DNA from: [Mycobacterium] manitobense
GTDB lineage: Bacteria > Actinomycetota > Actinomycetes > Mycobacteriales > Mycobacteriaceae
Reading direction: 5' to 3'
DNA: 64,000 nucleotides
Assembly (NCBI RefSeq): GCF_025821665.1
Contig: NZ_JACKSJ010000062.1
Coordinates: 124,001 to 188,000 of the forward strand
The notes beneath the pieces were generated by a model. The model searched no databases and had not been told where the DNA came from. It saw only the letters and a list, made by a program, of their open reading frames with translations. The position numbers were made by a program, and so were the translations under genes. Positions 33,184 to 41,022 of this stretch are shown here, in pieces. The number at the start of each line of letters is the position of its first letter. Position 1 is the stretch's first letter.

Positions 33184-33963
33184 GTGGCAAAGCAGGCGAC
33201 GGCCGAGAAGCGTCAGCGACGTGAACGGGGTTCGATCAATCCCGAGGACATCATCAGCGGTGCGTTCGAACTCGCCGAACAGGTGTCGATCGACAACCTG
33301 AGCATGCCGCTGCTCGGCAAGCATCTGGGTGTCGGTGTCACGAGCATCTACTGGTACTTCCGCAAGAAGGACGACCTGCTCAACGCGATGACCGACCGCG
33401 CGCTGCGCCAGATCGTGTTCGAGTCGCCCTATGTCGAGGCGACCAACTGGCGTGAGTCGCTGCACAACCACGCCCACAACATGCGCAAGACGTTTCTGGC
33501 CAGTCCCATCCTCTGCGACCTCGTGCTGATCCGCGGCGCGCTGAGTCCCAAGGTGCGCAGGCTCGGCGTTCAGCAGATGGAGAAGGCCATCGCCGAACTC
33601 GTCGAGGTCGGCCTGTCCGCGCAGGACGCGTTCGACACCTACTCGGCGGTGTCGGTGCACGTCCGGGGATCGGTGGTGCTCGAGCGGCTCTCGCAGAAGA
33701 CCCGCGAGCTGCACGAGGGCAGCGGCAGCTTCGACGAACCGTCGGCCATCGACCCGGAGACCACTCCGCTGATCGCCGAGCTGACGGCCAAGGGCCACCG
33801 GATCGGTGTGGCCGACGAGACCAACTTCGAGTACGGCCTGAACTGCATCCTCGACAATGCCGGCCGCCTAATCGCCGACGGCCGCCGGCCCGCGCGCAAG
33901 GCGGCCAAGTCCACCGCCAAGGCGGCCACACCGCGCCGTAAGGCCCCGACGCGACGCGCCTGA
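33184..33963 (+). CDS. TetR-family regulator with basic C-terminal tail (candidate regulator of the TACTGTAA regulon)
   Basis: A 259-residue TetR protein. The helix-turn-helix is in IDNLSMPLLGKHLGVGVTSIYWYF (key residues MPLLGKHLGVGVTSIYWYFRKK, about residues 37-60). A long ligand domain follows. The last 25 residues are an Ala/Lys/Arg-rich tail (RKAAKSTAKAATPRRK) like those of mycobacterial histone-like proteins. GTG at 33184 has GGAGG eight bases upstream, so I prefer it to the ATG at 33169 and to a longer form. It lies near the middle of the set of TACTGTAA palindromes and has one of its own at 32938. As most other regulators here have different operators, it is the best local candidate for that motif. 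That link is inference. Confidence 0.9.
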   Translation: MAKQATAEKRQRRERGSINPEDIISGAFELAEQVSIDNLSMPLLGKHLGVGVTSIYWYFRKKDDLLNAMTDRALRQIVFESPYVEATNWRESLHNHAHNMRKTFLASPILCDLVLIRGALSPKVRRLGVQQMEKAIAELVEVGLSAQDAFDTYSAVSVHVRGSVVLERLSQKTRELHEGSGSFDEPSAIDPETTPLIAELTAKGHRIGVADETNFEYGLNCILDNAGRLIADGRRPARKAAKSTAKAATPRRKAPTRRA

Positions 33964-33982
33964 GCGACGGCCCGGCGCGGCC

Positions 33983-35158
33983 TCAGACCTCGATGACGAC
34001 CGCGCCGCCCTGACCGCCGCCGGCGCACATCGCCGCCACGCCGATACCGCCGCCGCGCCGCTGCAGTTCGTAGATGAGGGTGGTGACCATGCGCGCGCCC
34101 GACGCGGCGATGGGATGGCCGAGGCTGCAACCGCTTCCGGAGAAGTTCACCCTCTCCTCGTCCAGTCCGTACTCGCGGCATGCCGCGATCGGAACCGAAG
34201 CGAACGCCTCGTTGATCTCCCACAGCGCCACGTCGCCCGGCGACAATCCGGCCCGCTGCAACACCTTTCCGATAACCTTCACGGCGCCGAGGCCGGTGTC
34301 GCGCGGCGCGACGCCCGCAGCGGCCCACGCCCGCACCGTCGCCAGCACGGCGAGATTCTCCGCGGCGGCGTAGTCAGCGTCGACCAGGGCCACCGCGGCG
34401 GCCGCGTCGTTGGTGCCACTGCTGTTGCCCGCGGTGATCGAGAAGCCCTCGATCTCCGGGTGCAGCACCTTGAGCCCGGCGAGTTTCTCGACGGTGGTGT
34501 CACGGCGCGGGTGCTCGTCGACACTGAAATCGACGAACGAGCCGTCGGCCTGGGTGACCTTCAGCGAGACGATCTCGTCGAGGAACTTCCCGGCGTCCAT
34601 CGCGGCGATGGCCCGTTGGTGGGACCGCGCGGCCCACGCATCCATCTCCTCGCGGGTGATGCCGACCGCCTGTGCGGTGTTCCAGCCGACCGTGATCGAC
34701 ATGTCCTTGGCCGGCGCGTCGGGGGTCTCGACGTGCGTCGGCGGCATCGACCGCTCCTCGAACTTCAGCTCGGGACCGGGGATGCGCCAGTTGGTCAGCG
34801 GTGTCATCGACAGCGACTGCACGCCGCCGGCGACCAGCGCCCGCTCCATGCCGGAACCGATCTGGGCCGATGCGTTGCCGATCGCGGTGAGGCTGCCCGC
34901 GCAGTGCCGGTTCACCGACTGGCCCGGCACCTGCTCCATTCCGGTGGCCGTCGCGGCATACCGGGCGAGATCGCCTCCGCCGTAATGCGATTCGGCGAAG
35001 ATGATGTCGTCGAACGCCGCCGGATCCACGCCGGAACGCCGCACCACCTCGGGCAGCACCGTGGTGATGAGGGTTTCGGGCGGCGTGTTGACCAGCGTGC
35101 CCTTGAACGATCGGCCGATGGCCGTGCGGGTCGCGCCGACGATGACGGGTGTGCCCAT
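33983..35158 (-). CDS. Acetyl-CoA acetyltransferase / thiolase (FadA-type)
   Basis: A 391-residue degradative-type thiolase. It starts MGTPVIVGATRTAIG, has the nucleophilic Cys in SVNRHCAGSLTA, EINEAFASVP, the His motif SLGHPIAASGAR, and the second Cys in CAGGGQGGAVV. All catalytic residues are present. I chose ATG 35158 because the protein then begins at the conserved first strand; a start at 35209 would add 17 unrelated residues. It follows the crotonase at 35237 by 78 bp in the same direction, so it belongs to the GntR-crotonase-thiolase unit or has its own promoter near the inverted repeat at 35196-35217. It would cleave a 3-ketoacyl-CoA to acetyl- or propionyl-CoA. Confidence 0.92.
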   Translation of the reverse strand: MGTPVIVGATRTAIGRSFKGTLVNTPPETLITTVLPEVVRRSGVDPAAFDDIIFAESHYGGGDLARYAATATGMEQVPGQSVNRHCAGSLTAIGNASAQIGSGMERALVAGGVQSLSMTPLTNWRIPGPELKFEERSMPPTHVETPDAPAKDMSITVGWNTAQAVGITREEMDAWAARSHQRAIAAMDAGKFLDEIVSLKVTQADGSFVDFSVDEHPRRDTTVEKLAGLKVLHPEIEGFSITAGNSSGTNDAAAAVALVDADYAAAENLAVLATVRAWAAAGVAPRDTGLGAVKVIGKVLQRAGLSPGDVALWEINEAFASVPIAACREYGLDEERVNFSGSGCSLGHPIAASGARMVTTLIYELQRRGGGIGVAAMCAGGGQGGAVVIEV

Positions 35159-35195
35159 GGTGTCGAACCTCGGTGTGTCGGGCCGCCGCAGCGGC

Positions 35196-35217
35196 GATAC
35201 TTGACACAAAAGGTATC
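35196..35217. promoter_or_regulatory. Small inverted repeat upstream of thiolase
   Basis: GATAC (35196-35200) and GTATC (35213-35217) form a 5-bp inverted repeat with a 12-bp AT-rich spacer, 38 bp upstream of the thiolase start. It is the only low-GC patch in the gap and could be a regulator or promoter element. The arms are short, so confidence is low. Confidence 0.3.
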
Positions 35218-35236
35218 AGGTGTAACGGGAGCCGTT

Positions 35237-36130
35237 CTAGTCCGTGTCCGGTTCCGGGACGTGGAAGTGCTCGTCACGCAGCCGGAACGCCTCCTTCGTG
35301 CCGTGCTCGGCACGGGTCTTGACGAAGTTGAACTCGCCGGGTGCGAACTGCAGGTTCGTGCCGTAGGCGTGGAAGAGGTAGCTCGCCACCTCCTCGCCCT
35401 GGTAGGCCTGGCTCTGCTCGACCAGCCGGAACGCCTCCTTGGCGATGACCACGCCGTCGGCGGGCATCTTGGCCGCCTTCTCCGCCCAGTACCGTGCCCG
35501 CGCGGTGACGGCGGTCGCCGCGCAGGTCTCGGTGAACACGCCGAGGTGCTCGATCGCACCCGCCTCGATGATGTCGCCGGTCAGCAACATCCGGCGGGCC
35601 AGCACCGGGCCGAGGCGGTGGAAGAACATGTGCAGGCTGCCCAGCGCCGGTCCGAGGAAGCGGGTGGCGGGCATCCCGATCCTGGTGTCGCGGGCGATCA
35701 CCGAGATGTCGGCCATCAACGCCATCTCGAACCCGCCGCCGAGCGCGTACCCGCTGATCTCACCGACGGTGACCTTCGGGAAGCCCATCAGGTTGTGGTA
35801 GAAGCCGAACGATTTGCGGTCGACGGTCAGCCGCCGGCGCTGACTCGGCCTGCGTTTGGAGCGCTCGTCCGCCGGTGGGCTCGCGCCGTACCACCCGTAG
35901 GCGTTGTTCATGTCCGCGCCGGTGGAGAACACTCCCTCCGCTCCGCGCAGCAGTACGACCGTGAGGTCGTCGTCCTCGGCCACCCGGTCCAGGCAGCGGG
36001 CGAGCGCGTCGCGCATCGTCGCGTCGTAGGAGTTCCGCTGCGCGGGATTGTTCAGCGTGATGGTGGCGATCCGCTTCTCCGGGTCGGCCTCGAAAAGCAC
36101 CCGGTCGTCTCCTGCATCCGAAGTCGTCAT
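35237..36130 (-). CDS. Enoyl-CoA hydratase/isomerase
   Basis: A 297-residue crotonase with FSTGADMNNAYG for CoA binding, oxyanion segment SGYALGGGFEMALMAD, and MPATRFLGPALGSLHMFF at the second active-site region. That region lacks the Glu of hydratases such as crotonase itself. An insert rich in Arg and Ser (ERSKRRPSQRRRL) follows the first active-site loop. It is likely an isomerase or a hydratase of a special substrate. ATG at 36130 overlaps the GntR stop (ATGA), so regulator and enzyme are translationally coupled. This makes the crotonase and the thiolase downstream the most likely direct partners of the GntR protein. Confidence 0.87.
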   Translation of the reverse strand: MTTSDAGDDRVLFEADPEKRIATITLNNPAQRNSYDATMRDALARCLDRVAEDDDLTVVLLRGAEGVFSTGADMNNAYGWYGASPPADERSKRRPSQRRRLTVDRKSFGFYHNLMGFPKVTVGEISGYALGGGFEMALMADISVIARDTRIGMPATRFLGPALGSLHMFFHRLGPVLARRMLLTGDIIEAGAIEHLGVFTETCAATAVTARARYWAEKAAKMPADGVVIAKEAFRLVEQSQAYQGEEVASYLFHAYGTNLQFAPGEFNFVKTRAEHGTKEAFRLRDEHFHVPEPDTD

Positions 36131-36963
36131 CGACCGGACTCCTCTCGTCGGTGTGTGGCCGGTCGATGGCGATACTCGCCGCCGGCGTAGAGCCCGAAGT
36201 GCTCGTCGGCGATCAATCTCGCCTCGATGGTCCTGTCCCTGCCGTACTCCAGCGTGTTCCGCCGGGCGGCGGCCAGGTGATTGCCTGCGAGGCGCTCCGC
36301 CCGCACGGCATCGCCCTCGACGATGGCGTCGAGCAGCCGCTGGTGATCGCGCAGCGCCGCGCGCATGGTCCGCCGCGCCACCGGTCCTTCACCGTCGTCG
36401 CTCCACACCGCCGACTCGTGCGCCGACCAGATGAGTTCGAGCGATCCGATCAGCAGGATCATCGGCTCGTTGCCGCACCGTGCGACGAGGGCTTCGTGAA
36501 ACCGCCGCGCGTTGGGCACGTAGCGCGACACGTCGTCGAACTGCGCACTCTGCCTGTCGATCTCGGCTTGCAGATAGGGCACCACCTCGGTCAGCCGGTC
36601 GTCACGGGTGGCGCACATCCCGGCACAGATCGGCTCGAGATGCGTGAGCGCGCCGCTGACGTCGGCGGGCGTCGCGGCCCGTGACTGCAGCACCATGCTG
36701 ATCATGTGCGCGGTCCGCTCCGCAGACGGCAGATGCACCACCGCGCCGCCGACGTTGCCCCGGCGCACCGAGATCAGGCCGTCGGCCTCCAGCATGTGGA
36801 TCGCCTCGCGCAGCGCGGGTGGGCTCACCCCGAACTCGCCGAAGAGTTGCTCCTGGCTCGGCAGCACGTCGCCCTCCCGCAGCCGTCCGGACAGGATGTC
36901 GTCGCGCAGCCGGGAAGCCACGATCTCGGCCACCCGCGGCTGGCGTATGCGCGGCACGACCAC
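36127..36963 (-). CDS. GntR-family (FadR-type) transcriptional regulator
   Basis: About 278 residues. The N-terminal winged helix reads EIVASRLRDDILSGRLREGD, then LPSQEQLFGEFGVSPPALREAIHMLE (recognition helix SPPALREAIHMLE), and an all-helical FCD-type ligand domain follows with His residues for a metal site (RRFHEALVARCG). The 5' end is uncertain. TTG 37023 would put the start inside the operator, while GTG 36963 has GGGA nine bases upstream and gives a normal-length protein. The palindrome CTTGTACAAG (37015-37024) just upstream is the kind of site FadR-type proteins bind, so autoregulation is likely. Crotonase and thiolase genes follow in the same unit. Confidence 0.88.
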   Translation of the reverse strand: MVVPRIRQPRVAEIVASRLRDDILSGRLREGDVLPSQEQLFGEFGVSPPALREAIHMLEADGLISVRRGNVGGAVVHLPSAERTAHMISMVLQSRAATPADVSGALTHLEPICAGMCATRDDRLTEVVPYLQAEIDRQSAQFDDVSRYVPNARRFHEALVARCGNEPMILLIGSLELIWSAHESAVWSDDGEGPVARRTMRAALRDHQRLLDAIVEGDAVRAERLAGNHLAAARRNTLEYGRDRTIEARLIADEHFGLYAGGEYRHRPATHRREESGR

Positions 36964-37014
36964 CTGCCCACATCCCGTCCGTCGTCGGTTCCGTCGAAGC
37001 GCTTTCCTTGCTAA

Positions 37015-37024
37015 CTTGTACAAG
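37015..37024. promoter_or_regulatory. GntR/FadR-type operator
   Basis: CTTGTACAAG is a perfect 10-bp palindrome that fits the FadR-subfamily pattern (pyrimidine-GT ... AC-purine, here TTGTACAA). It lies 52 bp upstream of the GntR start and 56 bp before the crotonase operon that starts at 37080, so it could serve both. Confidence 0.6.
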
Positions 37025-37041
37025 ATAGTAACGGTATTGGC

Positions 37042-37060
37042 TACTGTAGGGCTAACCGTA
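37042..37060. promoter_or_regulatory. Palindromic operator, site 9
   Basis: TACTGTAG-GGC-TAACCGTA fits the family palindrome at 13 of 16 positions. It lies 20 bp upstream of the GTG (37080) of the seven-gene forward operon and 18 bp from the GntR operator. A related half-site, GTAACGGTA, is at about 37028-37036. Confidence 0.65.
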
Positions 37061-37079
37061 ATTCGGAGAGGCGGGCGCG

Positions 37080-37895
37080 GTGAGTCCAGAAGGTGGCACC
37101 CCGGCCGAGGGCACGGTCCGCGTGGAACACTCCGGCGCCGTCCTGCGCATCGCCATCGAGCGGCCGTCCCGGCGGAATTCGCTCAGCCACACGATGGTCG
37201 ACACCCTGGTCGACACCCTGACCCGCGCCGCGACCGACGACGCCCTGCGCGCGATACACCTCACCGGCGCGGGCGCGGACTTCTGCACCGGCGCGGACTG
37301 GGTCGCATCCAACGAGTCCTCGACGCGGCCGCGCACCGGCGACCTGGTCCGGCGGATCCCGCACACCGCGAACCGGGTGGTCGAACTCCTGCACGGCATT
37401 CATCTGCCGGTCGTGTGCGGCGTGCGGGGATGGGCCGTCGGCCTCGGATGCAATCTGGCGCTGGCGGCCGATTTCACCGTCGCCGCCGAGGACGCCACGT
37501 TCTGGGAACCCTTCGTCACCCGCGGGTTCTCCCCCGACTCCGGTGCCACCTGGCTGCTCCCCCGCCTGGTCGGACTGGCCAGGGCCAGGCGCATGCTGCT
37601 GCTCGGCGAGAAGGTCGGCGGCGCCGACGCGGCGCAGTGGGGCATGATCCACCAGGCCGTCCCGCCCGCGGATCTGGACGACGTCGTCGCGGACCTCCTG
37701 GCGAGGCTCACCGCGGGGCCGACGGTCGCGATCGGGCTGGCCAAGCAGGCACTGGGCGCCGCCGGATCCACCGGACTCGCCGAGGCCATGACCCGGGAGC
37801 TCCACCACCTCGAACTCTCATGCCGCACAAATGACTTCAAGGAGGGGCTGGCGGCGTTCCGGGAGCGCCGTGACCCGGAGTTCCGCGGCCGATGA
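37080..37895 (+). CDS. Enoyl-CoA hydratase/isomerase (first of three)
   Basis: A 271-residue crotonase. It has RRNSLSHTM and FCTGADWVAS (CoA binding), the oxyanion loop GWAVGLGCNLALAAD, and GFSPDSGATWLLPR at the second active-site region. The last carries Asp and Ser where hydratases have Glu, which suggests an isomerase or special hydratase. GTG at 37080; GGAGAGG lies about 10 bases upstream. It opens the forward operon 37080-45260 under two palindromes (37015 and 37042). The stop overlaps an ATG of the next gene (ATGA, 37892). It probably acts on an unsaturated CoA ester from the same pathway as the two crotonases that follow. Confidence 0.9.
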   Translation: MSPEGGTPAEGTVRVEHSGAVLRIAIERPSRRNSLSHTMVDTLVDTLTRAATDDALRAIHLTGAGADFCTGADWVASNESSTRPRTGDLVRRIPHTANRVVELLHGIHLPVVCGVRGWAVGLGCNLALAADFTVAAEDATFWEPFVTRGFSPDSGATWLLPRLVGLARARRMLLLGEKVGGADAAQWGMIHQAVPPADLDDVVADLLARLTAGPTVAIGLAKQALGAAGSTGLAEAMTRELHHLELSCRTNDFKEGLAAFRERRDPEFRGR

Positions 37896-37918
37896 CCATC
37901 ACCCAGGAAGGGACACCC

Positions 37919-38731
37919 ATGTCCGGCAGGTCCTACGACGACATCAGATACGAGGTCGACGGACACACGGCGACGATCACCCTCGACCGCCCCAAGGCCC
38001 TCAACGCGTTGAGCCCGCACATGATCGCCGAACTCCGCTCGGCATACCAGGAGGCGGAGAACGACGACGAGGTGTGGTTGCTCATCGTTACGGGCACCGG
38101 ACGGGGTTTCTGCACCGGCGCCGACGTCACCGAGATCCCGGAGGACGGCCGGGTGATCTACGAGCGGCCCTATCTGTCCACCTACGACCAGTGGGAGGCG
38201 CCGCAGGAGGGCACGCCGCCGTTTCGCACCATGGCCAAACCAGTGCTCGCCGCCATCAACGGATTGTGTTGCGGCGCAGGGCTAGATTGGGTCACCACCG
38301 GCGACATCGTGATCGCCTCCGACCAGGCCACCTTCTTCGACCCCCACGTCAGCATCGGCCTGGTCGCCGGGCGCGAGATGGTGCGGCTGGCCCGGGTGCT
38401 GCCGCGGAACATCGCACTGCGCACCGCGCTGATGGGCAAGCACGAGCGGATGAGTGCCCAGCGGGCCTACGAACTCGGCATGATCAGCGAGGTCGTCGAG
38501 CACGACCGGCTACTCGAACGCGCCCACGAGATCGCCGACATCGTGAACTCCAACGCGCCGCTGGCGGTGCGCGGCACCAGGTTGGCGATCCACAAGACGC
38601 TCGATCTGCCGCTGCACGAGGCGGAGATCCTCGCCGAGACCTTCCGTGAACGCGTGGTGCGCACCGAGGACGCCGCCGAGGGGCCGAAGGCGTTCACGGA
38701 GAAGCGGAAACCGAATTGGCAGTGCCGATGA
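37919..38731 (+). CDS. Enoyl-CoA hydratase/isomerase (second of three)
   Basis: A 270-residue crotonase. FCTGADVTEIPEDG binds CoA, NGLCCGAGLDWVTTG forms the oxyanion hole, and SIGLVAGREMVRLARVLPR is the second active-site region, where Gly-Arg-Glu replaces the usual Glu-x-Gly. ATG at 37919 is preceded by AGGAAGGG six bases away and gives a conserved-looking start (MSGRSYDDIRYEVDG). ATG 37892, which overlaps the previous stop, would add nine residues and remains possible. It ends with ATGA overlap into the third crotonase. It is closely similar in layout to that protein, and the pair may act as successive or heteromeric enzymes. Confidence 0.88.
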   Translation: MSGRSYDDIRYEVDGHTATITLDRPKALNALSPHMIAELRSAYQEAENDDEVWLLIVTGTGRGFCTGADVTEIPEDGRVIYERPYLSTYDQWEAPQEGTPPFRTMAKPVLAAINGLCCGAGLDWVTTGDIVIASDQATFFDPHVSIGLVAGREMVRLARVLPRNIALRTALMGKHERMSAQRAYELGMISEVVEHDRLLERAHEIADIVNSNAPLAVRGTRLAIHKTLDLPLHEAEILAETFRERVVRTEDAAEGPKAFTEKRKPNWQCR

Positions 38732-39522
38732 CGGGGTCGCCGGACTTCGAGACGATCCTGCTCGACGTAGATGCGGGCGACCACGTCGCCACCATCACGC
38801 TGAACCGGCCGGAGCGGCTCAACGCCTTCGATCGCACGATGTGCGAGGAGATGGCGCGTGCCTGGCGGACGGTCAAGCTCGACGATTCGGTGCACGCGGT
38901 TGTGCTGCGCGCCGCAGGCGAGCGTGCGTTCTCCGCCGGCCTCGACGTCAAGAGCTCCTACGGCCAACCCGACAACGTGTGGAACCACGAGGATCCCGGC
39001 GAACTGCTCAGCCCCAAGTGGCAGAAGATGTGGAAGCCGGTGGTCTGCGCGGTGCAGGGAATGTGCACCGCAGGCGCGTTCTACTTCGTCAACGAGGCCG
39101 ACGTGGTGATCTGCTCGACCGAGGCCACGTTCTTCGACTCGCACGTCACCGCTGGTCTGGTGTGCGCGCTCGAGCCGATCGGCCTGATGCGCAAGGTGGG
39201 CCTCGGCGAGACGCTTCGCATCGCGCTGATGGGCAACGACGAACGGGTTGGCGCGCAGACCGCCCTGCGGATCGGACTCGTGACCGAGGTGGTCGACACC
39301 GCCGACCTCTGGTCGCGCGCACACGACATCGCCGCCACCATCGCCGCCAAGCCGCCGTCGGCGACCCAGGGCACCGTCAAGGCAATCTGGGAATCACTCG
39401 ACCGGCCCTACCGGGCGGCGATGGAGCAGGGCCTGATCTACACCCGCCTCGGAAATCCGCTCGGGACCGCCGAACTGGCCGCCCGCGGCACCGTACCCGC
39501 TCGTCCGCCCCGAGTGCGCTAG
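38728..39522 (+). CDS. Enoyl-CoA hydratase/isomerase (third of three)
   Basis: A 264-residue crotonase with FSAGLDVKSSYGQ (CoA binding), the oxyanion region GMCTAGAFYFVNEAD, and TAGLVCALEPIGLMRKVGLG. The middle oxyanion loop (TAGAF) is unlike the usual GxGxxL pattern, so its chemistry may differ from ordinary hydration. ATG at 38728 overlaps the preceding stop (ATGA). The C-terminal end is followed directly by the ATG of the first adenylate-forming enzyme. It resembles the second crotonase, particularly in GDERVGAQTAL/KHERMSAQRAY segments, which suggests an old tandem duplication. Confidence 0.88.
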   Translation: MTGSPDFETILLDVDAGDHVATITLNRPERLNAFDRTMCEEMARAWRTVKLDDSVHAVVLRAAGERAFSAGLDVKSSYGQPDNVWNHEDPGELLSPKWQKMWKPVVCAVQGMCTAGAFYFVNEADVVICSTEATFFDSHVTAGLVCALEPIGLMRKVGLGETLRIALMGNDERVGAQTALRIGLVTEVVDTADLWSRAHDIAATIAAKPPSATQGTVKAIWESLDRPYRAAMEQGLIYTRLGNPLGTAELAARGTVPARPPRVR

Positions 39523-41022
39523 ATGCCGCATCCGCTCAGCAGACGGATCGACGACGTTCTCGGCCTGCAGGCCGAGTCCGGCGCCGTGGAGTTCGACCGG
39601 CAGTGGGTCAGCCGGGGACACCTGCGCGTCCTCGCCCGCGACATCGGAACCCTCGTCACCGAACACACCGCGGAGCGCCCCGCACAGGTCGGGGTGCTGT
39701 TGCGCAACCGCCCCGCGCACGTCGCCGCGCTGCTCGGCGTCCTCATGTGCGAGGCGACCGTCGTGGTGATCAACCCGTCCCGCGGCGACGAACGCACCCG
39801 CTCCGACATCGCCGCGCTCGCCCTGCCCGTCGTCATCGGCGAACCCGCCGACCTGTCGGCACTGGTGGCGCCCTCGCCGCACACCACGCTCGTCAAGCTG
39901 ACCGGCATGGATACCGCGCCGAGGGTCACCGCGGCGGAGAGGGCAGGCGCCTCCTGCGAAACCCGGCCAGGCGTCGCGGTGCGGATGCTCACCAGCGGCA
40001 CCACCGGCCCGCCGAAGCGCGTCGACCTCGGCTACGACATGCTGGCGCACAGTGTGATCGGCGCGGACTTCGACACGGCGGATGCGCCCACCGCACCGCG
40101 CAGCGGCGTCGCGATCGTCAACTCCCCTCTGGTGCACATCGGCGGCGTCTTCCGGGTGTTGTCATGCATCGCCGAGGCCCGCCCGTTCGTGCTGCTCGAG
40201 CGCTTCGACCTGGACCGCTGGGCCGACGCCGTGCGGCGCCACCGGCCCAGGGCCGCCTCGCTGGTGCCCGCCGCGCTGCGCATGGTGCTGCACTCCGATC
40301 TGCACCGCGACGACCTCAGCAGCCTGCAGGTGGTCACCTCGGGCACCGCGCCGCTGTCGGCCGACGACGCCGACGCCTTCACCGCGCGATTCGGTGTCCC
40401 GGTGCTGACGTCCTATGCCGCCACCGAATTCGGTGGCGGCGTGGCCGGCTGGACCCTGGCCGACCACCGGCGATTCTGGGCCGCCAAGCGCGGCAGCGTC
40501 GGCCGCGCGAACCCGGGTGCGCAGCTGCGTGTCGTCGGCGACGACGGCACCCCGCTGCCGCCCGGCGATCCCGGGGTCCTCGAGGTCAGGCCGGCACAGC
40601 TCGGTCCCGAAGCCGGCTGGGTCCGCACCACCGACCTCGCCCGCATCGACGCCGACGGGTTCCTGTGGATACTCGGACGGGCCGATCAGGCGATCATCCG
40701 GGGCGGCTTCAAGATCATGCCCGACGACGTGCGGACCGCACTGGAGAGCCATCCCGACGTCGCAGGCGCGACCGTGGTCGGCAGGCCCGACGACCGGCTC
40801 GGCGAGACCCCGGTCGCGATGGTCGAGCTGCGCGATCCGCGCAGCACCGACGCCGCCGCACTCACGCGGTATCTGTCGGACAGGCTGGCGCGTTACGAGA
40901 TTCCCACCGAGATCGCGGTGGTGGACTCGATCCCGCGCACGCCGTCGGGCAAGGCCGACCTCGCCGCCGTCCGCCGCTTCTTCGGCTCCCCCGCCGGCAC
41001 CGGGCACGACGATGCCCGTTGA
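39523..41022 (+). CDS. Adenylate-forming CoA ligase (first of three)
   Basis: A 499-residue ANL-superfamily enzyme. P-loop MLTSGTTGPPKRV, A5 region SYAATEFGGG, TTDLARIDADGFLWILGR, and catalytic Lys in PRTPSGKADL are all present. It is somewhat short at the N terminus relative to FadD19-type ligases, and its A3 loop ends PPKRV rather than PPKGV. The ATG follows the crotonase stop with no spacer (39520-39525). It activates an acid as acyl-AMP and then acyl-CoA. Three successive ligases of clearly different sequence imply at least two acid substrates, or a half-reaction role in one of them. Confidence 0.9.
   Translation: MPHPLSRRIDDVLGLQAESGAVEFDRQWVSRGHLRVLARDIGTLVTEHTAERPAQVGVLLRNRPAHVAALLGVLMCEATVVVINPSRGDERTRSDIAALALPVVIGEPADLSALVAPSPHTTLVKLTGMDTAPRVTAAERAGASCETRPGVAVRMLTSGTTGPPKRVDLGYDMLAHSVIGADFDTADAPTAPRSGVAIVNSPLVHIGGVFRVLSCIAEARPFVLLERFDLDRWADAVRRHRPRAASLVPAALRMVLHSDLHRDDLSSLQVVTSGTAPLSADDADAFTARFGVPVLTSYAATEFGGGVAGWTLADHRRFWAAKRGSVGRANPGAQLRVVGDDGTPLPPGDPGVLEVRPAQLGPEAGWVRTTDLARIDADGFLWILGRADQAIIRGGFKIMPDDVRTALESHPDVAGATVVGRPDDRLGETPVAMVELRDPRSTDAAALTRYLSDRLARYEIPTEIAVVDSIPRTPSGKADLAAVRRFFGSPAGTGHDDAR

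Noticed and set aside
37892-37918. An earlier ATG for the second crotonase, overlapping the previous stop
   Set aside because: A much better ribosome site (AGGAAGGG) precedes the ATG at 37919, though the earlier start cannot be excluded.
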